In this document: positions 1-6,329 of the stretch, one piece after another
Layout: the number at the start of each line of letters is the position of its first letter
Numbering within the stretch: the stretch's first letter is position 1
NCBI RefSeq assembly: GCF_010820565.1
Contig: NZ_JAAIJQ010000063.1
Location: 1 to 34,890 of the forward strand
Length of the DNA: 34,890 nucleotides
Reading direction: 5' to 3'
DNA from: Thiorhodococcus minor
GTDB taxonomy: Bacteria > Pseudomonadota > Gammaproteobacteria > Chromatiales > Chromatiaceae
Program-made: the position numbers and the translations under genes
Notes under the pieces: model-generated
Databases searched by the model: none
Seen by the model: the letters and a program-made list of their open reading frames with translations, nothing else
What the model was told of the DNA's origin: nothing

Positions 1-43
1 GCCACTCCGGCCATACGCCCGCGCCGACGCCTATCGGGGACTA

Positions 44-72
44 CGCGCCTTCGCTTCGCTCTCCATGGCGCG
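44..72. repeat. Short inverted repeat, REP-like hairpin
   Basis: CGCGCC at 44-49 is the exact reverse complement of GGCGCG at 67-72, with a 17-base loop between them. It sits just upstream of the DUF2283 gene and resembles the small extragenic hairpins dispersed in proteobacterial genomes. Whether it recurs elsewhere in this genome cannot be seen from the window. Confidence 0.3.
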
Positions 73-100
73 CAGCGTTCGACAGCGAAGCGTCAGACTT

Positions 101-331
101 ATGAAGCTTGAATTCGACACTGCGAGCGATGCCGCCTACTTCGAAATATCCGACGCGGCAGTCGCGACGCCCAAAGAGATCGAGCTAGGAATCATTGCCG
201 ACGATGGCGCAGATGACCGATTGATCGGCATCGAAGTCCTGTCGGTGAGTAAGCGCAAGAACTCCGAGGACGGGTTACTTGACTACCGAACCTCCTTCTC
301 AACCAAAGTAGAGGAATCCCTCGCCACCTGA
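101..331 (+). CDS. DUF2283 family small protein
   Basis: This 76-residue protein matches the DUF2283 pattern: it opens MKLEFDTASDAAYFEIS, has a central GIIADDGADDRLIGIEVL segment, and ends in a short charged tail. DUF2283 proteins are small and often encoded directly after a DUF4258 gene; the pair has been suggested to act as toxin and antitoxin, but the function is not established. I chose the ATG at 101 over an upstream in-frame ATG at 65 because the other two copies in this window also begin MKLE(F/L)D. The bases just before the start resemble those before copies 2 and 3 and could be the last codons of a lost partner gene. This is the only uninterrupted DUF2283 copy of the three here. A complete partner is not visible in the 100 bases upstream. 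Confidence 0.75.
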   Translation: MKLEFDTASDAAYFEISDAAVATPKEIELGIIADDGADDRLIGIEVLSVSKRKNSEDGLLDYRTSFSTKVEESLAT

Positions 332-440
332 CCTCAGAGCTTAACCAATTTTGCGCAGAAAGCTCCGCGCGCAATCTCAAGCCCGCGCCGGCGGCGCGAC
401 AACTTTTTGTTACCGAACAGCAAAGCAGCCGGAAAAAGAA

Positions 441-995
441 ATGGCAAAGTGTCCTATATGCGACTCCCGAAAAGGGAAAAGAATGTGTCTCGTCGCTGAT
501 GCCTTGATCTGTAGCCAATGCTGCGGAGAGACGAGAGCCGAAGAAGCCTGCTCAGGCTGCGTCTTCTACCAGGCGCCGAAACGCAAGTATGAACAGGTGC
601 CAGCCTATTCACCCGCCGATATGGAGCGGGACATGGACCTTCAGACCTATGGGAATGCGATCGAAGGCGCGCTATGCGCCTATGACATGGAGAACGACAG
701 CACACTGAGCGACAACGATGCGATCAGGATCTTGGAGCTGCTCATCGACAAATATCACTTCAAGGATCAGAAGACGAACGACGAGCGCGAGATCGTGAAG
801 AACGGGGTCGCGTTTGTCGATAACGCAATAGACATCGACCTCAAGAAAGTCGGCGACGAGGAGATAACGAAAGTCCTCGGCGTTATACGCTTCGTCGCCA
901 AGCGAAGGACGAAGATCGGAAGAGAGTACATGAGCGTCATCCGTCAGTACGTCGGGATGCGAGTCGGGTCCGGCATGCGGGTTTTGCAGAGATAG
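441..995 (+). CDS. Cysteine-rich zinc-ribbon-like hypothetical protein
   Basis: This 184-residue protein is of unknown function. The first 45 residues hold many cysteines: CPIC near the start, then a single C, then CSQCC, and finally CSGC, a pattern expected for a zinc-binding knuckle or ribbon. The remaining part is charged, probably helical, and shows no catalytic motif I recognise; it ends in a basic stretch. The ATG at 441 follows an A/G-rich GGAAAAAGAA, a plausible ribosome binding site, and places the first CxxC immediately after the start. It lies between the DUF2283 gene and a second small cysteine-containing protein, all on the same strand but separated by 100 to 170 bases, so an operon is not certain. 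The coding call rests on an open frame and the ordered cysteine pattern. Confidence 0.6.
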   Translation: MAKCPICDSRKGKRMCLVADALICSQCCGETRAEEACSGCVFYQAPKRKYEQVPAYSPADMERDMDLQTYGNAIEGALCAYDMENDSTLSDNDAIRILELLIDKYHFKDQKTNDEREIVKNGVAFVDNAIDIDLKKVGDEEITKVLGVIRFVAKRRTKIGREYMSVIRQYVGMRVGSGMRVLQR

Positions 996-1036
996 GCGCT
1001 CGCTTCGGGCATAACTGAGAGTGGGTTACTCTTTAT

Positions 1037-1058
1037 TGGACAAGCGTAGCGCAGTCCA
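1037..1058. repeat. REP-like hairpin
   Basis: TGGAC at 1037-1041 pairs with GTCCA at 1054-1058. The loop contains AAGCGTAGCGCA, and this whole unit is of the type 'TGGACAAGCG..GCGCAGTCCA' scattered between genes in many proteobacteria. A related fragment CGCAGTCCACCA occurs near 15060. It fills most of the gap between two hypothetical genes. Confidence 0.45.
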
Positions 1059-1164
1059 CCAGCGCCGCCGCGGGATTCGCCTGACTTCGCTCTCGCCCCC
1101 CTACTGACCAATAGCGCAATGGACGATGACCTACCAAGGCGGACAACGAAACGCGGAAAGAGAC

Positions 1165-1530
1165 ATGGGGCATTACTGTAGGCTTTGCGGACGAACGCGA
1201 GCCAACGAGAAGTTCACCGGAAAGGGACATCAGACCCATGTCTGCCGAGATTGCGCGAAGATGCCGAAGGAGGCGTGCAACGCGATCGAATGGGAAGCCG
1301 AGATCTTCGGCTTCCTGAAGCAGTCGCACATCTCGGACAAAAATGTGCGTCGGCTTCAGACGCTGTCCGGATCGGGGGATGCGAGAATCGCGGAGCTAGC
1401 CTTGATCGTGATCGAGGTTGCCAAAGTCAAACCGTACAAGAGGCGGCGACTCAAGATGCTTGCAAGGGAACGGGGAGATTTGCTCGAAGCGCTCGAGAAA
1501 ACCGGGCTGATCGAGGCGCATCATTGTTGA
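1165..1530 (+). CDS. Small zinc-ribbon hypothetical protein
   Basis: This 121-residue protein has an N-terminal CxxC (CRLC) and a second CxxC (CRDC) about 20 residues later, a classic four-cysteine zinc ribbon. A hydrophilic helical region follows, with a basic KPYKRRRLK segment near residue 95. The layout (zinc ribbon, EIFGFL, KRRR near the C terminus) suggests a conserved family of unknown function; I do not recall a characterised member. The start at 1165 is preferred over 1126 because GGAAAG lies 6 bases upstream and the ribbon then begins at the N terminus. The basic segment and ribbon would suit nucleic-acid or ribosome contact, but that is inference only. It stands alone, with the persulfide dioxygenase gene convergent downstream. 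Confidence 0.65.
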   Translation: MGHYCRLCGRTRANEKFTGKGHQTHVCRDCAKMPKEACNAIEWEAEIFGFLKQSHISDKNVRRLQTLSGSGDARIAELALIVIEVAKVKPYKRRRLKMLARERGDLLEALEKTGLIEAHHC

Positions 1531-1674
1531 TCCGCCAGGCCCCGTCGCCGGGAAGGTCGCTTCCGGAAGACTGTTGTGCCCTACGAGGCTGATGTGAATG
1601 CGCCGATGCGCCGGTCCTTCGCGCGCATCGCGTCGCAGGCATGTCTTCCCGCCGAGAACCCCTGCTGGACCGCC

Positions 1675-2427
1675 TCAGCCTTGATCGCTGGCGGCACAGG
1701 GACCGCGGAACTGCTCGGGGACGTTCGCCGGGCACTCGCCGCAGGCTTGGTTGCCTGGCACGGCGAAATCGATCTTGCGCGGATAGGGAAGATCCAGGCC
1801 GTTCATCAGCTCCACGAATGCATCCTTCGAGCGCCCGCCGCCGAGGCGCGGGTTGCGGGCCTTCTCCTGGGCGATGCTCGAAACGAAACGGTGCTCGTAG
1901 TCGTGGCCGGGATAGACCAGGGTTTCGTCCGGCAGCGAGAATAGCTTGTTGTGAATGCTGTTGTAGAGTGCGCCCGCATCACCGGATTGGAAATCGGTAC
2001 GGCCGCAGCCCTCGATCAAGAGGGCGTCGCCGGTGAGCAGCAGTTTCTGCACCGGTGTATCGATCAGGTAGGCATGATGGTGATCGGTGTGCCCCGGCGT
2101 GAACAGCGAGTGCAGGGCGATCGAGCCGACCTCGAACGGCTCGCCCTCCTGAAGACCGATATCGGCGCACGGCAGCGCAAGCATCTTCGGGTAGGCGATC
2201 CGGCACCCCGAGCGCTGCTTCAATCGACGCGCGCCGGTGAGGTGGTCGGCATGGACGTGGGTCTCCAGCGTGGCGACCAGGGTCAGGCCGAGATCCTTGA
2301 CGATTTGCAGATCGCGCTCGACCGTATCGATGACCGGATCGACCAGAATCGCCTGGCCGGTCTCTGGGCAGCCAATAAGATAGGTGTAAGTGGATGAATC
2401 CGCTTCCAGTAATTGTTTGAAGATCAT
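1675..2427 (-). CDS. Persulfide dioxygenase, ETHE1-type metallo-beta-lactamase fold
   Basis: This 250-residue MBL-fold protein carries the mononuclear iron site of the ETHE1/persulfide dioxygenase group: THVHADH at residues 56-62, PGHTDHH with its ligand His near 113, Asp near 134 in LTGDALL, and YPGHDY with His near 175. The segment CGRTDFQ (141-147) is typical of persulfide dioxygenases and distinguishes them from glyoxalase II. These enzymes oxidise glutathione persulfide to sulfite and glutathione in the cytoplasm, protecting the cell from sulfide and sulfane sulfur. The start at 2427 has a strong GGAGG seven bases upstream, so the ATG at 2454 is less likely. There is no rhodanese or sulfide:quinone reductase next to it, so it appears to be a single-gene unit. 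The C terminus has a CGEC motif that could bind metal or be redox active. Confidence 0.85.
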   Translation of the reverse strand: MIFKQLLEADSSTYTYLIGCPETGQAILVDPVIDTVERDLQIVKDLGLTLVATLETHVHADHLTGARRLKQRSGCRIAYPKMLALPCADIGLQEGEPFEVGSIALHSLFTPGHTDHHHAYLIDTPVQKLLLTGDALLIEGCGRTDFQSGDAGALYNSIHNKLFSLPDETLVYPGHDYEHRFVSSIAQEKARNPRLGGGRSKDAFVELMNGLDLPYPRKIDFAVPGNQACGECPANVPEQFRGPCAASDQG

Positions 2428-2499
2428 CAATTCCTCCGCAAGAAAATCCGCCATTGCTGGCGAGCACTAGATGAGGCCACACGAAACGGGGCAGGTCTC

Positions 2500-2565
2500 C
2501 ATAATAATAATTAAATAATTAATTAAAATAAAAAATTAAAATAAAAGGGGACAGATTTATTTACC
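2500..2565. other. AT-rich patch with GGGGACAGATTTATT motif
   Basis: The gap 2428-3065 has no convincing complete gene. Within it, 2500-2546 is almost pure A/T in an otherwise GC-rich region and runs straight into GGGGACAGATTTATTTACC (2547-2565). I associate such GGGGACAGATTTATT strings with repeats flanking Y1/REP-associated tyrosine transposase genes in gammaproteobacteria, but no transposase is present here, so this would be a relic. The AT-rich stretch is also just upstream of the persulfide dioxygenase start (2427, minus strand) and could contain its promoter. Confidence 0.4.
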
Positions 2566-2586
2566 GATACGGTTTCCGTCGTAACG

Positions 2587-2652
2587 CCACACTTCGGCGA
2601 TGAAGCGATAGACCTATGAAGCTCGAATTCGATAGCGCAGCCGATGCCGCCT
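2587..2652 (+). pseudogene. Truncated DUF2283 copy (copy 2)
   Basis: From 2616 the DNA reads ATGAAGCTCGAATTCGATAG and encodes MKLEFDSAADAA, almost identical to the start of the intact DUF2283 gene at 101 and the third copy at 3984. Similarity stops at 2652, after the twelfth codon, and the frame then runs into unrelated residues and a stop at 2736-2738. The preceding bases ACTTCGGCGATGAAGCGATAGACCT (positions 2590-2614) resemble the end of the partner-gene remnant before copy 3. The breakpoint coincides with a small dyad, GTAAC at 2653-2657 and GTTAC at 2664-2668 around TAACCGGTTA. It is a decayed gene module, not a working gene. Confidence 0.7.
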
Positions 2653-3065
2653 GTAACCGGTTAGTTACCACGGCCGCACGTACACCTACAGACAAGGATG
2701 CAAGCATGCCGGGCACCTCCCACCTGCGTCAGGCTTGACCCCATTGATTCGGAACTGGACGCCTGCCTCCCTGTCTCCCCGACCGCACCTCAGTGATCAC
2801 GATCTGAGACAGCTCGACGCCGAGCGCCCTAAGGGTAAGCGCCCCCTCCGATGGCGTTAACCTGCTGATATATTTGGTTTCTTATGCGCAACCGAATTGT
2901 GTAGGCTTGAGCCCGAGAGATTCGTGTACGGAGCAACAATGACTTATGCTCGGACAGCCACCGAAATACACGAAAAGATAGAGTCATAAGCATCTGAATT
3001 TAAAGGCGTTAGGGGAGCGAAACGGTTACAATTGGAAATACCATATGCTTATCGAGTAAATTGGT

Positions 3066-3773
3066 ATGTCTTTTCGAGAAATCCCGGACCCGAAATCCAA
3101 CCACCGAGAAACCCTGCAAGCCTTCGAAACATGCTGCCAACAAGAGGTGAGGGTTGGCATCGCTGTCATCGAGTCGGATCGGCTGCTCTCCGGCCGCTTC
3201 GACAAGGCTAACGCAGATTCCGTGACCTTCGAGGTCAAAGACGAGGAGGACTTCGACTTTTCCCTGTTGTCCACCTGCATGGTCTCCTACTTCTCCGACG
3301 GCAAGGCCCACGTCTTCGTGTCGACTCTCCGCTCCTACAACACAATTATTGGCGGCGATTCGGCACAGCTCGTCCTCAGGCTTCCCGAAGACATCACCGT
3401 AAGTGAAACCCGCGGCACCTTCCGCATTCCCATGGAGAACGTGGAGGGCTTCACCTTCCAGCTTCTCGATGCCCGGGATCGCAGCTACAGCCCCCGCTGC
3501 GTCAATATCGGGCCGGGCGGGATGAAGCTCAGCTTCGATGACGAAAGCGATCCTGGCTTCGAAGAAAGCGATACCCTTCGCACCCGCATCAATTACCGCG
3601 GACGCTCCGTCATCCTGATGGCGGAAATTCGCTATCACATCGGGCACAGTTACGGAATCTTCTTCCCGAAAGTCTTCGAGAAGTGCGAGTCCGAAGCCTC
3701 CGAGATCTATCGCTGGATCGTCAACGCCCTGGAGGAGGAATACAGCAGCGGCCAGGTCCAAACCGCTAGCTAG
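3066..3773 (+). CDS. PilZ-domain-like protein, probable c-di-GMP receptor
   Basis: This 235-residue protein has the layout of YcgR-like flagellar or motility regulators: an N-terminal beta-rich region (about 25-110) and a C-terminal PilZ domain. The c-di-GMP-binding signature RxxxR is visible as RGTFR at residues 116-120, followed by NIGPGG (147-152), which matches the (D/N)xSxxG motif except that Gly replaces Ser. It would bind cyclic di-GMP in the cytoplasm and pass the signal to a motility, adhesion or polysaccharide target that cannot be read from sequence. The start at 3066 has only a weak upstream GAG, so the true start is uncertain. It is a single gene in the accessory region. A diguanylate cyclase lies about 0.9 kb downstream on the other strand; a functional link is possible but unproven. 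Confidence 0.7.
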   Translation: MSFREIPDPKSNHRETLQAFETCCQQEVRVGIAVIESDRLLSGRFDKANADSVTFEVKDEEDFDFSLLSTCMVSYFSDGKAHVFVSTLRSYNTIIGGDSAQLVLRLPEDITVSETRGTFRIPMENVEGFTFQLLDARDRSYSPRCVNIGPGGMKLSFDDESDPGFEESDTLRTRINYRGRSVILMAEIRYHIGHSYGIFFPKVFEKCESEASEIYRWIVNALEEEYSSGQVQTAS

Positions 3774-3899
3774 CTCTTGAGAAAGGGAACAACTTTATTT
3801 TCGGAGGGAGCAGCAGGCCCGTAGCCGAGAATGGAACGATGAAGCGGGCTAAGAGAGGCCAGGCTCGATCAGATCCATCCTGCACCGCAGAGGGCCTTT

Positions 3900-3987
3900 T
3901 GCGTGTTGCGTGTCATCCACAATGCGGCGACAGGCCCGAGCCCATGTCATCACCGCCTACTTCGACGATGAGGTGAAAGACCTATGA
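3900..3987 (+). pseudogene. Frameshifted C-terminal remnant of a DUF4258-like partner gene
   Basis: One frame encodes VLRVIHNAATG (3903-3935) and a second encodes HVITAYFDDEVKDL followed by TGA (3943-3987). Removing a single C from the run near 3935-3937 joins them into one reading frame, giving the GRAHVITAY type of ending seen in DUF4258 proteins. The stop codon overlaps the ATG of the following DUF2283 copy (ctATGA at 3984), the usual tight spacing of these pairs. No upstream start or full domain remains, so this is a decayed gene. The DUF4258 assignment rests on a short stretch and on the DUF2283 neighbour. Confidence 0.5.
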
Positions 3988-4325
3988 AGCTCGAGCTCGA
4001 CGCAGCGGCGGATGCCGCCTATTTCGAGACTCAAGTTTTGCGGTTTTGAGGATGCCCGTCTCAGCAGTGACTTAGGCTTGCGGGGTTTCTGTGGGGTTTG
4101 CGCGAAAACGGGCAAACCCCTCGAAAACTCCCCCTACCCAGGCGCAGCACCCCTCAAAAAGGGCAAAACTTCAGTTTCGAGATATCAGCGGCAGAAGTTG
4201 AGACCGCCAAAGAGAACGAGCCTGGGTTCATCGCCGACTATGACGCGGATGGTCACCTGGTCGGCGTCGAAGTCCTATGGGTGAGCAAGCGTGCGAGGTC
4301 TGCCGCTTTGGACAAGGTGGCGTAA
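3984..4325 (+). pseudogene. DUF2283 gene interrupted by a MITE (copy 3)
   Basis: The first 15 codons (MKLELDAAADAAYFE) match DUF2283, then the frame enters foreign DNA and stops at 4047. The rest of the gene resumes in the same frame at 4176 with FEISAAEVETAKENEPG, continues through FIADYDADGHLVGVEVLWVSK and ends at 4325. Deleting 153 bases (one 145-base element plus one 8-base duplication) restores a 62-codon DUF2283 gene with no other defect, so the interruption appears recent. Its upstream partner is frameshifted, so the whole pair is inactive in its original form. An ATG inside the insertion at 4098 keeps the downstream part open as a 75-residue hybrid frame. Confidence 0.85.
4030..4174. 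mobile_element. 145-bp MITE with terminal inverted repeats and 8-bp target duplication
   Basis: The left end begins CTCAAGTTTTGC (4030-4041) and the right end, read in reverse, begins CTGAAGTTTTGC (4174-4163), 11 of 12 identical. The similarity continues as GGTTTTGAGG against CCTTTTTGAGG, giving imperfect repeats of 22 and 23 bases (4030-4051 and 4152-4174). The flanking octamer TTTCGAGA is present perfectly at 4022-4029 and 4175-4182, a target site duplication. Inside, GGGGTTTGC (4093-4101) pairs with GCAAACCCC (4112-4120) in a 9-bp hairpin. The element encodes no transposase and must have been moved in trans. An 8-bp duplication is made by several IS families, so the parent family cannot be named from this. 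Confidence 0.88.
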
Positions 4326-4470
4326 GCCCGGGCCTTGATCATCGTTTCGCCCAAGACCTAGCCACTCACTCAACTAAGGCAGATTAAGTTCTTTAAAATC
4401 AGCGTCTTGAGTGGTCGGCCGAGGCCGCATCGCGACAGGTGGACCGAACGATGTTCAAGGCCTAAGCCCG

Positions 4471-4502
4471 CGTAGGGCGCAATCGCGATAGCGTATTGCG
4501 CC
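4471..4502. repeat. REP-like GGCGCAAT...ATTGCGCC element
   Basis: GGCGCAAT at 4476-4483 and ATTGCGCC at 4495-4502 form an 8-bp stem around an 11-base loop CGCGATAGCGT, preceded by CGTAG. This matches the widespread proteobacterial extragenic repeat 'GTAGGGCGCAAT..GCGTATTGCGCC'. It lies in the gene-free stretch 4326-4678 between the broken DUF2283 gene and the 3' end of the diguanylate cyclase; I see nothing else certain in that stretch. Confidence 0.6.
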
Positions 4503-4678
4503 GCAGGAAGGGCGGTCCAAGGCGCCGCGAGACAATGCACATGCATGTCCTGCCAGTCCTAGCGCGCTCATCGTCTCAAAGCGACAATCGAGTCTCGACG
4601 AATCGATCGAGCCGAAGCAAGGTGTAGGACGTGGCAACGGAGGCCGCAGGCACCTCGCGGCGGTACAACGCCGCGGCG

Positions 4679-5992
4679 CTAGGCCTTTTTCGGCTTCGCG
4701 CACTTCGCCGCATACATCGCCGCATCGAGTCGCCTAAGCATAGTTTCGATACCCTCATCGCTCGCCTCCAAGCCGATCAGGCCCACACTGATCGCTACCC
4801 GACAACCGATATCCGCCCACGCTGTCCCGCTGGAAACGCTGGCCCGAATCCTGGCGAAAAGCCGTTCGCCTTCTGAAACAGGCGTCTCAGGGAGGATGGC
4901 AACGAATTCATCGCCGCCCCACCTGGCCAAGGAATCCACTTCGCGGAGCTCGTCTCGGACGATCTTCGTTATCCGCACCAAGACTTGGTCCCCAGCCGCG
5001 TGGCCGTGAACATCGTTAATCGCCTTGAAGTCGTCAACGTCGAACATCGCTAGGCTCAGCGGATGCTCGAACCGCCTAGCGCGACTGACCTCTTGACGCA
5101 GCGCATCTTCGAAATAGCGGCGGTTGTGGATCCCAGTGAGCACGTCTTCGACCGCGGCTTTCTTAAGCTCTTCGATGAGCTTGGCGCGCTCGGAAATGTC
5201 CCGCACGACAGCCATGTACTCGTTGTCGTTTCCGACGCGGATCTTGGCGATCGTGACTTCCGCGGCAAACTCCGAGCCGTCGCTGCGCAGACCGCGGACA
5301 TCGGCGCGCGCATGCATGGGGCGATTACTCAAAGAGGATTCCCCAAAGCCGAGGAAATAGCCGCGGTGCTTGCTGCGGTAGTGATGCGGAACGAGCGTGT
5401 CCAGCGAGGCTCCGATCAGCTGCTCCCGAGAGGCTTCGAAGACCTCGCAGGCGGCATCGTTGACCAGATTGATCCCATAGTCCCGACTCACGGTGATGAT
5501 GCCGTCGTAGGCAGCCTCGACGACGGATTCAAAGCGCTTGCGCGAGATGCCAAGCGAGTACTCCAGCCGCTTCTTATCCGTGATCTCGATACATGTGTGC
5601 ATGACGCGCCGGACGGCATGTCCTGGCGCCATGAGGGGAGCGAAAATAAAACGCCACCAACGCTGTGTATCCTTGCGCTCGACGACGGCTTCCGTCTCGA
5701 CCGTCGCTTGAGTCACGACACACTCGCGCAAGCGCTCGCCAACCTCTCGCCCGATATGGCGGGGAAAGATCTCGTTCAGGGTGCGCCCGACCATCTCAAC
5801 CACGCTGAGCTCCGAGACCTCGGCATAGAGCTCATTTGCCGTCACCAGCTCGAACTGACGACCAGCCTCGACGGAAAAGACGGCCACGCCGGTGCCAATC
5901 GCGTTGACGGTGGGAAAAAGGCTCGAGTGCGAGCCCTCTAAGAGCATGCTCCTGCCCGTATCGTTCGCGGTATCAACGGCGAATATTGTCAT
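4679..5992 (-). CDS. PAS-PAS-GGDEF diguanylate cyclase
   Basis: This 437-residue cytoplasmic protein has two PAS sensor regions (about 30-140 and 150-270; the second ends in the PAC-like segment EYMAVVRDISERAKL) and a C-terminal GGDEF domain (about 280-435). The catalytic loop is intact as RWGGDEF (GGDEF at 359-363), and five residues before it lies REVD (350-353), the RxxD inhibitory site for product feedback. DVDDFKAIND (318-327) supplies the usual metal and substrate contacts. The enzyme should make cyclic di-GMP from two GTP in response to a ligand or redox signal sensed by the PAS domains. No membrane segment is visible. The start is uncertain because no strong ribosome binding site precedes 5992; an internal ATG at 5947 is possible. 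It is apparently a single-gene unit, with a 337-base gap to the DUF302 gene upstream. Confidence 0.9.
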   Translation of the reverse strand: MTIFAVDTANDTGRSMLLEGSHSSLFPTVNAIGTGVAVFSVEAGRQFELVTANELYAEVSELSVVEMVGRTLNEIFPRHIGREVGERLRECVVTQATVETEAVVERKDTQRWWRFIFAPLMAPGHAVRRVMHTCIEITDKKRLEYSLGISRKRFESVVEAAYDGIITVSRDYGINLVNDAACEVFEASREQLIGASLDTLVPHHYRSKHRGYFLGFGESSLSNRPMHARADVRGLRSDGSEFAAEVTIAKIRVGNDNEYMAVVRDISERAKLIEELKKAAVEDVLTGIHNRRYFEDALRQEVSRARRFEHPLSLAMFDVDDFKAINDVHGHAAGDQVLVRITKIVRDELREVDSLARWGGDEFVAILPETPVSEGERLFARIRASVSSGTAWADIGCRVAISVGLIGLEASDEGIETMLRRLDAAMYAAKCAKPKKA

Positions 5993-6329
5993 TGATGCAA
6001 AACCCCAACGGTGCCCTTGATCGCGCAGACGACACCTCGGAAATTGGCCCGCACTCGCGCCGAAGGGCTAGTGCGGAAAACAGTCCCTGCGGCGGTGGAT
6101 GACACCCCAGCCGGATGCACTCGCGCCACGGGCACGGACGGACGCATTTGTGCTGGAGCGCAGCGCCCGCAGGACACAACAGATTGAGCCTATTGTGCCA
6201 TATATGGCTGGGAGGGCGGTTGCCCGCAGTCTCAGCAAGCCTTGGGCTTCGCTGGAGCCTCGAATGGCGTTACCAGAGCGCTCACCTGAGGAATCTGTAC
6301 GAAAAACGGTACAGATATATTCTCCTCGG
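5993..6329. other. Intergenic region between DUF302 and the diguanylate cyclase, with two dyads
   Basis: No convincing gene lies here. Two symmetric sequences stand out: a perfect 12-base palindrome GCCATATATGGC at 6197-6208, and an 8-bp dyad ATCTGTAC (6293-6300) with GTACAGAT (6309-6316) around an 8-base spacer. The region should contain the promoter of the diguanylate cyclase (start 5992, minus strand) and the 3' end of the DUF302 transcript. The second dyad lacks a following T-run, so it is not a classical terminator; an operator is possible. Confidence 0.4.

Noticed and set aside
2870-2900. GTTAAC near 2857 considered as an integron attC core
   Set aside because: The bases do not fit the R' and R'' consensus and no integrase or cassette array is present.
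5063-5941. 292-codon frame opposite the diguanylate cyclase
   Set aside because: Antisense to a protein with intact GGDEF and PAS features; no own signature.
6293-6316. Dyad considered as a lux box or as a terminator for DUF302
   Set aside because: The CTG to CAG spacing is 14 rather than the 10 of lux boxes, and there is no T-run on the minus strand.
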